From assembly GCA_038206355.1 (NCBI GenBank), contig JBBRAY010000005.1:62001-126000 (forward strand): a stretch of 64,000 nt of DNA, read 5' to 3'. The position numbers and the translations under genes were made by a program. The DNA comes from JAPLDB01 sp038206355. Its GTDB lineage: Bacteria > Bacteroidota > Bacteroidia > AKYH767-A > 2013-40CM-41-45. The notes beneath the pieces are model-generated. The model was not told where the DNA came from and searched no databases. It saw only the letters and a program-made list of their open reading frames with translations. This document shows, piece by piece, positions 9,512 to 18,881 of the stretch (the stretch's first letter is position 1; each line of letters starts with the position of its first letter).

Positions 9512-10741
9512 TCATGCTACCCACGCTCCGCTGAGAAATCGTTGCATGAAGATCATCAGAAAAATAATATTACAGGCAAGTATAGAATAATAGCCGGTGT
9601 TTTTCCAGAATTTATTTTCTGCATTGATTGCAAGCAGCATGATCAGATATAAAGTCAGCAATTCAAATTTCAAAATTGTTTGAATATGAACATAGCTTGC
9701 AAAGAGCAGCCAGAAAATTCCTGAAGCGAAAAACAGCAGCAGAATATTTTTCTTACTGAACACGATTTTTTGCAACGCATTATCAAGTGTAATAAAAAAA
9801 AATGCAGAGCAGAATAAATACCGGTTTAGGCTATTCAAAACGCCACCACGAGTAAAAAGAATAATTATAGAAAGTATTGAAAGATAACAGAGCGAAAAGA
9901 CAAGTGGTCTGTCGAAGTTAATTTTTATTTTTGATTTGCCCGATAAAATATATCCAAGCATAACGGCTGATGCTATTCCAAAAAAGAATGCGATGGCATC
10001 AAGGCGTACGATAAAGCCACCCGCCCATGAATTTAAAGGAATTACAGGCATCCTCAAATAGTTTCCCCAGTCTTTCTGTATATGAATGAAGGAAAGCCAT
10101 TCTCCGGTTTGCACATATTGGAGTACAAATACAGCAAGCATGCTGCCGGCACATGCGACAACCATCCACAAAGTTTGAAAGATTTTTTGCTTTGAATTGT
10201 CCCCGGTAAAATAGTGTAGAATAATAATTGCAGGTATAAAAACTGATGCAACGGGACGGGAAAGTCCGGAGAATATTATTCCTGTTATCACCAATGAAAA
10301 TATTTCCTTTTTAAGACCGATGAGCAGGAGCACCGAGGAGAGAAAAAAAAGGGCTTCGGAAAAGGGAAGGAACATGAATAGGATGGACGGTATTGATGCC
10401 AGCAACAATAATTTTCTTGTCTGAATATTATAAGCGGAAGCGAGCCATGCCAGTGAAAAAATAAAAATCAATCCATTCACAATGCTGATACCGATCGGAC
10501 CAACATGTAACAACTTCCACAAAAATGGAAAAAGTGGAAAGAAGGCGACCATTCCGGTATAGTAACCGTTTATGCTAATGGTGTGATAGTGCAAAGCATC
10601 CCAATTCAGAAAATTAGCAGACACAAATAATGAAGTTGAACCTGGTGTTTGCTCGACGAGCCGGAATAATAGTATACATGAAATATAAAAAAGGAGCAGA
10701 AGCAAAAATGATTTTTGAAATAATTCCCGTTCTGCTTTCAC
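9512..10741 (-). CDS. GT-C type membrane mannosyltransferase (PIG-V-like)
   Basis: A 409-aa polytopic membrane protein with about ten hydrophobic segments. The loop after the first segment reads LNWDALHYHTISINGYY and is followed by FFPLFPFLWKL. In the PIG-V/GT-C mannosyltransferase group this acidic loop sits next to the catalytic site. It probably transfers a sugar from a polyprenyl-phosphate donor at the membrane. Donor and acceptor cannot be read from the sequence. It ends the minus-strand envelope gene run that includes kdsA, with 7 bases to the upstream T9SS gene, so a role in glycan or lipid decoration is plausible but inferred. Confidence 0.7.
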   Translation of the reverse strand: MKAERELFQKSFLLLLLFYISCILLFRLVEQTPGSTSLFVSANFLNWDALHYHTISINGYYTGMVAFFPLFPFLWKLLHVGPIGISIVNGLIFIFSLAWLASAYNIQTRKLLLLASIPSILFMFLPFSEALFFLSSVLLLIGLKKEIFSLVITGIIFSGLSRPVASVFIPAIIILHYFTGDNSKQKIFQTLWMVVACAGSMLAVFVLQYVQTGEWLSFIHIQKDWGNYLRMPVIPLNSWAGGFIVRLDAIAFFFGIASAVMLGYILSGKSKIKINFDRPLVFSLCYLSILSIIILFTRGGVLNSLNRYLFCSAFFFITLDNALQKIVFSKKNILLLFFASGIFWLLFASYVHIQTILKFELLTLYLIMLLAINAENKFWKNTGYYSILACNIIFLMIFMQRFLSGAWVA

Positions 10742-10748
10742 TTCATTT

Positions 10749-12245
10749 TTATTTGGTGATGATCAGTTTACCTGTAGCCAAAAGATTTCCTTCATTGTAA
10801 ATGCCAACCATATAAATACCGGCTGATAAACTCTGAACTGAAATTTCAGCAGGGAAAATTATAGTTGAATGATTTTGTATTTCCCTTCCCGTAATATCAG
10901 AAATTCTTAGTTTGTATCCTGTTGAAATAATTGGCGTATTCGCCAGACTGATTGTCACTCTATCGTATGCAGGATTGGGGAAAATCGAAATTTGATTTCT
11001 TTCATTTGTGATTTCGTGAATACCAATTGTAGAATCGCAGGTAATATGAATACTCAGGTCATAGTCATTTACAAATGCAAAAGTGTCAATGCGTGCCAGA
11101 TAAATATCATATAGTCCGCAACCATAGCTGTCGCTGATTCCTGCAAATATGATCTGGTTATCTTTTCCGACTGCAACTGAATAGCCTTCTTCATAATCAG
11201 TTCCGCCAAATGCAGCAGAGGTAATAAAGTTTGCATCTGAATCCATTCGGATCATATAATATGCTGTCTTACCATGGCCATAGGCGTCCGTAATACCGCC
11301 ATCAAAAATATCTCCGTTCGGTAAACACTTCACTACATATCCATCTTCAGTGGACCCATTGTCCCCATGTATCCTCGTCCACATCCAGTTACCATTAGAA
11401 TTGGTTTTTATTACGATCATATCACTCGTGGAATCGGTAGAAAAGCTTTTTGTTGTTCCGTTGGTCACATAATTTCCATCAAGCGTGGTATCAATTGCAT
11501 AGCCCGCATCAAAGAGACTGATGCCATAAGTTCTTGTCCAGAGTGTATCGCCATTCTCATCTATTTTCAATATCCATATATCATCATCACCGGCGCCATA
11601 ACTTCTTGTCTGTCCGATGATCGCATAGTTGTTGTCTCTGTCGCGTATAATTCCATTCGCTGATTCATCTTCCGGACCTCCATAGTGTTTTTCCCATTGA
11701 ATTTCTCCCGTCGAATTAGTTTTTACAATGTATGCATCTGAACCACCATTTGTAAAAGAATAACTTTTACCACAAATAATAAATCCGGAATCTGACGTCA
11801 GCTCAATGCCATATCCAAAGTCCCAGTCAGGACCTCCGATTGTTTTTGTCCATTGAATATTTCCAAGACTATCAATCTTCAAAAGATAAATGTCATAACC
11901 GGAAACAGCATTTTGATTGGTATATCCGGTAACAATAAATCCGTTGTCATAGGTCTGCCGAATGGCATAGCCCCAGTCTATAACTGGTGAACCATATAAA
12001 TGTGACCACTGCTTTACACCATTGTTATCTGTTTTAATAATGTAAATATCTGTGAGTGCAACCCCAAAACTTGAAGATGTACCAACAATAATATACCCCG
12101 AATCATTGGTGGCAATTATCATCCTGGCATAATCATTATTTGTTCCGCCATAGGTATAGATGTAAGATGTATCCAGCTGCGCGTAAGATTTCAATGAACT
12201 AAAGAACGATACAACGAATAAAAAAATAATTAATAAATATTTCAT
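10749..12245 (-). CDS. T9SS-secreted beta-propeller-like repeat protein
   Basis: A 498-aa exported protein. The signal peptide is ~1-22 (SLKSYA before Gln). About eight repeats of roughly 48 aa run from 28 to 400. Each holds a YGG or FGG turn, a GYII/GFIV-x-G strand, and a DIYIIKTDxxG..QW strand, suggesting a beta-propeller. The C-terminus (ISIFPNPAYDR through AGIYMVGIYN) is a type A T9SS sorting domain. The stop lies 7 bases before the next gene on the strand and the start lies 2 bases from the kdsA stop, so it is probably cotranscribed with kdsA and the glycosyltransferase. Confidence 0.85.
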   Translation of the reverse strand: MKYLLIIFLFVVSFFSSLKSYAQLDTSYIYTYGGTNNDYARMIIATNDSGYIIVGTSSSFGVALTDIYIIKTDNNGVKQWSHLYGSPVIDWGYAIRQTYDNGFIVTGYTNQNAVSGYDIYLLKIDSLGNIQWTKTIGGPDWDFGYGIELTSDSGFIICGKSYSFTNGGSDAYIVKTNSTGEIQWEKHYGGPEDESANGIIRDRDNNYAIIGQTRSYGAGDDDIWILKIDENGDTLWTRTYGISLFDAGYAIDTTLDGNYVTNGTTKSFSTDSTSDMIVIKTNSNGNWMWTRIHGDNGSTEDGYVVKCLPNGDIFDGGITDAYGHGKTAYYMIRMDSDANFITSAAFGGTDYEEGYSVAVGKDNQIIFAGISDSYGCGLYDIYLARIDTFAFVNDYDLSIHITCDSTIGIHEITNERNQISIFPNPAYDRVTISLANTPIISTGYKLRISDITGREIQNHSTIIFPAEISVQSLSAGIYMVGIYNEGNLLATGKLIITK

Positions 12246-12247
12246 GA

Positions 12248-13060
12248 CTATAAAATTGATTGCTGTACGCGAATCAGTTTGGTAAGCAGATCTTCAAGCA
12301 AATCCAAATGCAGCATATTCGCTCCATCACTCAACGCATTCTTCGGATCCGGATGCGTCTCAATAAATATCCCGTCAGCACCCACGGCAATTCCCGCTTT
12401 GGCTATGGTTTCAATGAGTTCAGGCTTTCCTCCGGTAACACCGCTCGATTGATTGGGTTGTTGTAATGAATGGGTGACATCAAGAATTACCGGACAATTA
12501 TTTTTTTTCATCACACCGATTCCACGGAAATCAACGACGAGATCCTGATAGCCAAACATGCTTCCGCGCTCAGTAAGCATCACGTTAAAATTACCGGTAC
12601 CACGAACTTTGTCCACCGCAAACTTCATTGAGTCGGGTGCAAGAAATTGTCCTTTTTTAATGTTCACTGTCTTTCCGGTTTTTCCCGCAGCGATAAGTAA
12701 ATCCGTTTGCCTGCAGAGAAATGCCGGAATCTGTAATACGTCAGCCACCTGCGCTGCAAAAGCTGCTTCAGCACTCTCATGAATGTCAGTGAGGACCGGA
12801 ACTTTTAATGTGTCCTTTATTTTTTTTAGAATCTCAAGTGAGGGCTCATCACCAATGCCGGTAAAAGAATCAACTCGGGAACGGTTAGCTTTCCTGTAAC
12901 TTGCCTTAAAGATAAATGGAATCTTTAAGCGTGATGTAATTTCCTGTATCCGTTTAGCAATGTTCATCGTCATTTCCTCACTTTCGACTATGCATGGGCC
13001 GGCAATCAGAAAGAAGTTTGACGAATCGGTATTTTTTATGTTTGGTATGTTGGACAGCAT
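12248..13060 (-). CDS. kdsA: 3-deoxy-8-phosphooctulonate synthase
   Basis: KDO-8-phosphate synthase condenses phosphoenolpyruvate with arabinose-5-phosphate, giving KDO for the inner core of lipopolysaccharide. The 270-aa protein has LIAGPCIVESEE near the N-terminus, FKASYRKANRSR, TDIHE, QIPAFLCRQTDL, and late DVTHSLQQPNQ and FIETHPDP, all typical of the family. It sits 2 bases from the barrel-like protein gene upstream and 2 bases from the T9SS gene downstream, which indicates tight operon packing of envelope genes. Confidence 0.96.
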   Translation of the reverse strand: MLSNIPNIKNTDSSNFFLIAGPCIVESEEMTMNIAKRIQEITSRLKIPFIFKASYRKANRSRVDSFTGIGDEPSLEILKKIKDTLKVPVLTDIHESAEAAFAAQVADVLQIPAFLCRQTDLLIAAGKTGKTVNIKKGQFLAPDSMKFAVDKVRGTGNFNVMLTERGSMFGYQDLVVDFRGIGVMKKNNCPVILDVTHSLQQPNQSSGVTGGKPELIETIAKAGIAVGADGIFIETHPDPKNALSDGANMLHLDLLEDLLTKLIRVQQSIL

Positions 13061-13061
13061 A

Positions 13062-14330
13062 TCAGAAACTTTTTGACAAAGATAAATAAGCGCCCTGGCT
13101 TTTTCCTGTTTTATAGGTAATCATCGGATAGATATAATTACTGCCAAGTTCAAGTTTCATCCGCCACGGAAATAAATGTACGTAATTAATTCCTGCATGA
13201 AAATCGGTGTAACCACCTTTCACAAGCGTAATCCCTACGAAGTTAGAGCGGTTAAATTTATATCCAACTCCCAGAATGTAACGAATAGAAGAATAGGTAT
13301 TCAATAATAAATCAACACCGATCGTCGTGGATATTTTATGTCCTGCTGTGAAATAAGTATACGATCCTGAAATTTTCATTGGCAGTTTTGTTGTTATTCT
13401 TTGCTCTGATTTATTGCGAATGAAATTCATGTAGTAAGTACTGTCAAGGGATATATCTTTCACTTGGATAGAGTCGCCTATTTCAAATATATCACGCACG
13501 TCAATGCCGTCAAAATGAAATAATGAATCAATAGAAACCTTCGTGCTCCATTTATTCCAGTGGATATTGCCAAAGTTTTCTGCTGAAATCGAAATCAGGC
13601 TTCTTTCTGTTTCGTATTCAAAGTACAAATTTGCTGAGTAACCGGTCCCGTCAAGTCGTGAAGGATGTTGCGCGGCTGAATCATCAGTATAAATGGAGGC
13701 GTGCAGATCTGCATCAATAAATTCACCTCCCGGATCGGTATAGAGTTTTGTATTTCCGACATCCACTTTCAGAAATTTGATTCCCTGATTAATGGCAATT
13801 TCTGTTCCGGCATATATTTTTTTATTTTTTGATAATGTAAATTCATTCCCAATGCCAAAGAAAACCTGGCGATAGGAATATTGCTGAAAGAAGAAATCTG
13901 TAAGGTCTGCTGTCTTTCCACCGAACATCTTATTCCCGCGAAAGAAAAGATTGAAAAAATCTTCAGGGAACCGGGCATCAGAATGCGAGCGGCTTCTGTA
14001 TCCGACTATGGCTTCTACCTTCCTGTTGTTTGTATCAGGATGAAATGTAAGGGAAGCTTCCCAATTGGCTTCAGCCGCGAAAATATTCTTTGCGGAAAGA
14101 TTTTCTGATACACCATCCTTCATGTCATCGGTAAGAATTTTACCATTGAAATAATCAGTGGCAAATCCATTTGTGATGGCGTCAGAAGTGAAGAAATAAT
14201 TTCCACTGATTCGAATTGAATAACCTTGAGTGGTGTCCTTCATGAAATGACTGAATGGAACAATATCTGTCTGTGCGAAAGACAAGGTATTGCAATAAAG
14301 TATAAAGAAGAAAAATAACTTCTGCTTCAC
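13062..14330 (-). CDS. outer-membrane beta-barrel-like protein (possibly DUF5723)
   Basis: A 422-aa protein with a signal peptide ending near residue 19 (LSFAQ). The rest is a series of alternating amphipathic strands with aromatic girdles (for example RVFFGIGNEFTLS and SGSYTYFTAGHKIS). It ends in LSLSKSF, a terminal Phe typical of barrels folded by BamA. It looks like the Bacteroidota barrel family DUF5723, but I cannot confirm that by eye. The stop is next to kdsA and the start is 2 bases from the lipoprotein stop, so these two envelope proteins are probably made together. Confidence 0.65.
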   Translation of the reverse strand: MKQKLFFFFILYCNTLSFAQTDIVPFSHFMKDTTQGYSIRISGNYFFTSDAITNGFATDYFNGKILTDDMKDGVSENLSAKNIFAAEANWEASLTFHPDTNNRKVEAIVGYRSRSHSDARFPEDFFNLFFRGNKMFGGKTADLTDFFFQQYSYRQVFFGIGNEFTLSKNKKIYAGTEIAINQGIKFLKVDVGNTKLYTDPGGEFIDADLHASIYTDDSAAQHPSRLDGTGYSANLYFEYETERSLISISAENFGNIHWNKWSTKVSIDSLFHFDGIDVRDIFEIGDSIQVKDISLDSTYYMNFIRNKSEQRITTKLPMKISGSYTYFTAGHKISTTIGVDLLLNTYSSIRYILGVGYKFNRSNFVGITLVKGGYTDFHAGINYVHLFPWRMKLELGSNYIYPMITYKTGKSQGAYLSLSKSF

Positions 14331-14332
14331 GA

Positions 14333-15916
14333 TTACCGTATTTTATAAATAAAATCTCCAACCAGTTTTAGGTTCAAAAAATAGTCTGAATATACCTGTA
14401 GCAGTTGGGGATAATTGCTTGTACTAAACCTTGCCCTTACGGCAATCCGATTTGTATTCAGGAGACTTTTTCTTCTTTCAACAGAAAGCGGAATGGAAAT
14501 GATTGTCCTTGTTGATCCTTCAGCCCTGAAATTCCCGTTCAGCATTGCCGGCGAAATAATATCAGGCACAAAAAGTGAATCGGTTGCCTGGCCGGCTTCA
14601 TTCAGCATGATCAGTTGCAGAGAAAACTCATAGGGGAATCCATTGTCGGCAATTAATTTAAATGTACCATCGCCAATATTATCATCATTGCCGGGAGTAA
14701 TGGGAGTGATGTATTCAGTATCTACAAAAAGTAGCTGACTGGCGGCGAATCGCAACGGGAAATTTACTTTCAGATTGGCATCGAATAATTCATCGGTATA
14801 AAGAAAATCATGATGACCGGAAACATTGCCCAGCGGATTTAATTTGAAGTTGAGATTGTAATTCAGTTTCTCAGGAAGATTTTCAATAAGTGCAACGATA
14901 TTGCTGTTGGTATTGTCAAGTTGTATAGAATAATAGGTAGAGTTTACCGGTGATGGTGGCGCTCCGGTTTCTGATGCACGATTCAGGTTCAATGTTCTGT
15001 TTACAAAGTCCGGAGCAACAAGATTAATTGTAGTCCCTGTTCTCTCATTCACAGAACTCATGGAAGTAAGTATGGCCTGTGCCTCGGCGCCGATGCTGTT
15101 TTTTAACGTCAGCGTTGCAGAGATACTATCAATGAGAATACTCCCGTTTAGCAATTTGCCTGTACCAATTCTATTCGTACCGGAAATGGACACATCACCT
15201 TGCCCAAGATATCCTTTTGCATATAACGGTATCAACGACTCAAAACCTGATGTGACATCTACAACAGTATCCCCGGGAATTAAATCTACCGTAATGCCTG
15301 ATGTAGAAGTTTGTCCTGTAACAGTATAACTTAACCGGTTATAATCAGTTCCCGTTACTCCTGTCAGGTCAAGTGAGTACCCTGCCAAATCAAAAAGTCC
15401 ATTGAAGTCAGTTACTCCACCGGGAGGCGCAGCATCAAGAATCTCTATTTTCTGAAAAGGGATTCCGTTTAGTGTTGCTTTTGGAATATTAAACGTATAA
15501 ACCACCGCCGTACTCATGTGATTTTTTGCAGTGAGGTGTGCATGTCCGCTTTTAATGATTGCCTGTGAGAGTTCCACATTTTGAAGGTCGAGATCCAGAT
15601 CATTCGGCTGGGAATAAAAAGTAAAGCCCGGTGTCAGTGTGATAAATCCCGGCGAAGAAAAAATAGTGCTTTGTAATGTATCCTTGATTTGAAAGACGGA
15701 ATCAAGTGGTGTCGAATAAATATTGCTGTCGAATACAAGCGTTACAGCCCCGTCGGGAGCAGTGAGACTGAGCGAGTCACCGATAATATCATTTACAGTT
15801 AATGATGCTTTGAATATTGGAGTGAGAAGGTTGACATCCCATTGAGCGGAGTCATTTTCCTTTTTACAGGTTGTTAAAAACAGAATAATGAACAGGAGGA
15901 AAGCAAGACGTTTCAT
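14333..15916 (-). CDS. hypothetical lipoprotein
   Basis: The frame extends upstream to 15955, but the ATG at 15916 gives a clean lipoprotein signal: MKRLAFLLFIILFLTTC with a lipobox ending in Cys. I use that start (527 aa). The mature part is Thr/Ser/Asp-rich and strand-rich with no cysteine clusters. A late stretch (RRKSLLNTNRIAVRARFSTS) resembles the end of large Bacteroidota lipoproteins of unknown function. It is the first gene of the minus-strand run lipoprotein-barrel-kdsA-T9SS-glycosyltransferase. I do not recognise the family, and function is unknown. Confidence 0.75.
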   Translation of the reverse strand: MKRLAFLLFIILFLTTCKKENDSAQWDVNLLTPIFKASLTVNDIIGDSLSLTAPDGAVTLVFDSNIYSTPLDSVFQIKDTLQSTIFSSPGFITLTPGFTFYSQPNDLDLDLQNVELSQAIIKSGHAHLTAKNHMSTAVVYTFNIPKATLNGIPFQKIEILDAAPPGGVTDFNGLFDLAGYSLDLTGVTGTDYNRLSYTVTGQTSTSGITVDLIPGDTVVDVTSGFESLIPLYAKGYLGQGDVSISGTNRIGTGKLLNGSILIDSISATLTLKNSIGAEAQAILTSMSSVNERTGTTINLVAPDFVNRTLNLNRASETGAPPSPVNSTYYSIQLDNTNSNIVALIENLPEKLNYNLNFKLNPLGNVSGHHDFLYTDELFDANLKVNFPLRFAASQLLFVDTEYITPITPGNDDNIGDGTFKLIADNGFPYEFSLQLIMLNEAGQATDSLFVPDIISPAMLNGNFRAEGSTRTIISIPLSVERRKSLLNTNRIAVRARFSTSNYPQLLQVYSDYFLNLKLVGDFIYKIR

Positions 15917-16105
15917 GTCAGAAAAATTAAAAAATGATGGCTGGAATTCAGTCAATCTTTGAGTGAAAATTAGAATTCCTGCAAAGATGCGATTCAGAAT
16001 GAGAATAGGAAAGAAGAAGTCGCTATGATCAAACGATTTTTACAATAAAATGTTGAATAAAATCGTATTAATTAGTCAGGTTGCTATCGACCATTTTTCA
16101 CAATA

Positions 16106-17461
16106 CTACAAAACCGCTTTATAATGCAATGGATTCTTCTTTGTCAATGCATCTCCCGGTTCCGGCACCCAATGGTGTAATCCGCCCGCAAGTTCATCGT
16201 TAAATGTTGTGGGTATCGTTCCGGCCAGTGTCCTTTCTTTCCATGTGAGCTGTTCTTTACCGTCATCCCTTCTTTCCATCGTAATACATCCTTCAACAGG
16301 ACAAACCAATGAACATAAATTGCAACCCACGCAATTTTCTTCGATGATATATGGTTTACGGTCAGCACTATTTTCTTTCAGTCCTATGGCCTGGTGGGCT
16401 CCGTCTTCACATGCAGTGTAGCAAAGCTGACAGCCGATACATTTTTCTTCATGAATATCGGCAACGATTTTATATTTCAGGTTCAGGTCTTCCCAGTGCA
16501 TAATGTTTTGCAATGCTTTACCACGAAAATCATCCAGCGTCTTAAATCCTTTACTGTCCATATACTGATCAAGTCCTGCAACCATTTCACGGATGATTCC
16601 AAAACCATAATGCATTACAGCTGTGCAAACCTGAACTGATGCTGCGCCAAGTAAAATAAATTCAACGGCATCCTTCCAGTTTTCAATGCCACCAATACCT
16701 GATATCGGAATGTTAACCGCAGGATGTTGCGCACAGTTTTTCAGCATGTTCATGGCAATCGGTTTTACTGCCGGGCCACAATAACCGCCATTGGTACTTT
16801 TGCCATCAACAACAGGGTAGGGGACGAAATTATCTATGTCAACGCCAATGATACTTTGAATGGTATTGATGAGTGATATCGCATCTCCGCCACCTTCTAC
16901 AGCAGCAACTGCAGGACGGGTGATGTCAGAAATATTTGGTGTAAGTTTTACAATGACAGGAATTGTTGCTACTTCTTTCACCCAACTTACAATCGTTTTT
17001 AAAACTTTCGGTTCCTGTCCGACTGCGCTTCCCATTCCACGTTCACACATTCCATGCGGACAACCAAAATTCAGTTCCACACCATCAGCACCTGCATTTG
17101 TAACATCTTTCATGATCTGATGCCATTCTTCTCTGGTCTCCACCATCAATGATGCAATGACTGCATGATTTGGAAATCTTTTCTTCACTTCTTCAATCTC
17201 TCTGAGGTTGTCACGCAGTGGCCTGTCGGTGATCAGTTCAATATTATTAAAACCCATCATCCTCGTGTCGCGGTAATTCACCGAACCATACCTGGAGGAA
17301 ACATTTACAACAGGAACGCCTAATGTTTTCCACACAGCGCCACCCCATCCCGCATCAAATGCTTTCATGATCTGGTATCCGCTGTTAGTAGGAGGGGCGC
17401 TGGCCAGCCAGAAAGGGTTGGGGGATTTTATACCTGCGAAGTTGGTTTGAAGATTTGCCAT
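16106..17461 (-). CDS. preA: NAD-dependent dihydropyrimidine dehydrogenase, FMN/Fe-S subunit
   Basis: PreA holds the FMN pyrimidine site of the PreTA complex, which interconverts uracil/thymine and dihydrouracil/dihydrothymine. The 451-aa protein has a dihydroorotate-dehydrogenase-like barrel at ~1-325 (NPFWLASAPPTNSGY, NFGCPHGMCERGMG at 131-144, SGIGGIENWKDA) and two C-terminal [4Fe-4S] ferredoxin motifs (CIGCQLCYTAC, CVGCNLCSLVCP). The active-site loop reads SAVGQ where mammalian DPD, as I recall it, has ACGQ with its catalytic Cys. It lies 36 bases after preT on the same strand, as expected for a two-subunit enzyme. Confidence 0.95.
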   Translation of the reverse strand: MANLQTNFAGIKSPNPFWLASAPPTNSGYQIMKAFDAGWGGAVWKTLGVPVVNVSSRYGSVNYRDTRMMGFNNIELITDRPLRDNLREIEEVKKRFPNHAVIASLMVETREEWHQIMKDVTNAGADGVELNFGCPHGMCERGMGSAVGQEPKVLKTIVSWVKEVATIPVIVKLTPNISDITRPAVAAVEGGGDAISLINTIQSIIGVDIDNFVPYPVVDGKSTNGGYCGPAVKPIAMNMLKNCAQHPAVNIPISGIGGIENWKDAVEFILLGAASVQVCTAVMHYGFGIIREMVAGLDQYMDSKGFKTLDDFRGKALQNIMHWEDLNLKYKIVADIHEEKCIGCQLCYTACEDGAHQAIGLKENSADRKPYIIEENCVGCNLCSLVCPVEGCITMERRDDGKEQLTWKERTLAGTIPTTFNDELAGGLHHWVPEPGDALTKKNPLHYKAVL

Positions 17462-17497
17462 TGTAGATTCCTTTTTAACGCTGATCTTTAAAATGTT

Positions 17498-18790
17498 CTA
17501 TTTCTTTAGTGATTCTAAAATTCCTTTTGCTGCTTTCTTCCCATCTGCAACTGCATTCACTACTTCCTGTCCGCCACTCAGTGCATCTCCGGCGGCGAAA
17601 TATTTTTTGTTGGAAGTCTGATAATTTTCTGAGACAATTATTTTTCCTTTTTCATCAGATGTGATATTGCAGAGTTTCAAGAATTCAACTTGCTTAGATT
17701 GGCCGGTTCCTTTAATCACCCAGTCGCAACTTTCAATTGTCTCCTTTCCATCAACCGATGATTTCAATTTTACCCCGCTCACTTTTCCATTTTCACCTGT
17801 GATCTCAACAGGCGTTACATTAAATAAGCCCTTCGCTCCAACGCTTTTTGCGAGGTCATATTCAAAAGCATAAGCGGGCATTTCACCTTTTGACCTTCTG
17901 TATGCAAGTACTACTTCAGCGCCCATCCTCGCAGCTTCACTCGCTGCATCCATGGCAGTGTTTCCGCCGCCAAGCACGACAACTTTTTGCGGTACAGAAA
18001 CTTTATGATGATTCATTCGAAGTTGCTCTACAAATTCAACTGCTCCCATTACATTTTCAAGATCTTCCCCTTTAATTTTCAACGCAGAAGTTTTTCCTAA
18101 TCCGATACCGATAAATATGGCATTGTAATTATTCTCCAGATTGGAAATTTCTTCTTTGGTAACAATTGGCTTTTCATACGTGATATGAAAACCATATTGC
18201 TCCTGCAGATATTTCATTTCATTGAGTGCTTCTTCATTGGTGATTTTATAAGGCGCTACACCATGCACCGTGAGTCCGGAAGGTTTTGATTTTGCTTCAA
18301 AAATGTCAACATCAAATCCATGAAGACGGAGTTCACATGCGCAACTTATTCCTGCAGGGCCTGCTCCGATAATGGCAACCTTTTTTCCATTCGGTTTTCC
18401 AATCTGAAAATATTTTTTGTTCGTGGCAATGGCCTTGCTTGTCGCAAACGTCTGAAGGCGTCCGATCTCAATTGCTTTTACATCTGAATGATTGTATACA
18501 CACGCGCCTTCACAAAGCACTTCCGTCGGACAAACCTTTCCGCATGCGTATCCGAAAACATTCGATTCATAAATTGTTTTGGCCGAACCAAATTCATTCT
18601 TTGAATTTATCTGCCTGATAAAAAGAGGAATATCTATTCCTGTAGGGCATGCATTTACACATGGCGCATCATAACAAAATAAACAGCGCGAACTTTCAAC
18701 GTAAGCTTCCGTTTCGCTCATCAGTGGTTTGACCTGTGCGAAGTTTTCGGAAAATTCTTTTTCTGTTTTTGGCGATTTAAATTCTGACAT
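17498..18790 (-). CDS. preT: NAD-dependent dihydropyrimidine dehydrogenase, FAD/NADH subunit
   Basis: PreT takes electrons from NADH and passes them through Fe-S clusters to PreA. The 430-aa protein begins with a Cys-rich Fe-S region of the glutamate-synthase small-subunit type (CLFCYDAPCVNACPTGIDIP, CGKVCPTEVLCEGAC). It continues with an FAD-binding GAGPAG motif near residue 141 and an NAD-binding VVLGGGNTAMDAA motif near 270, then YRRSKGEMPAY. The layout matches E. coli PreT and the N-terminal half of eukaryotic DPD. preA follows directly. The gene is divided from the beta-ureidopropionase gene by 91 bases. Confidence 0.94.
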   Translation of the reverse strand: MSEFKSPKTEKEFSENFAQVKPLMSETEAYVESSRCLFCYDAPCVNACPTGIDIPLFIRQINSKNEFGSAKTIYESNVFGYACGKVCPTEVLCEGACVYNHSDVKAIEIGRLQTFATSKAIATNKKYFQIGKPNGKKVAIIGAGPAGISCACELRLHGFDVDIFEAKSKPSGLTVHGVAPYKITNEEALNEMKYLQEQYGFHITYEKPIVTKEEISNLENNYNAIFIGIGLGKTSALKIKGEDLENVMGAVEFVEQLRMNHHKVSVPQKVVVLGGGNTAMDAASEAARMGAEVVLAYRRSKGEMPAYAFEYDLAKSVGAKGLFNVTPVEITGENGKVSGVKLKSSVDGKETIESCDWVIKGTGQSKQVEFLKLCNITSDEKGKIIVSENYQTSNKKYFAAGDALSGGQEVVNAVADGKKAAKGILESLKK

Positions 18791-18881
18791 TTTTGAAGTG
18801 ACGAAGTAATTAAGTAACTGGGTATTTGATTCTAATCAAGTTTGTTTTTCCTGCCTACTGCCGCTCTAAACTGCTGCTGTT

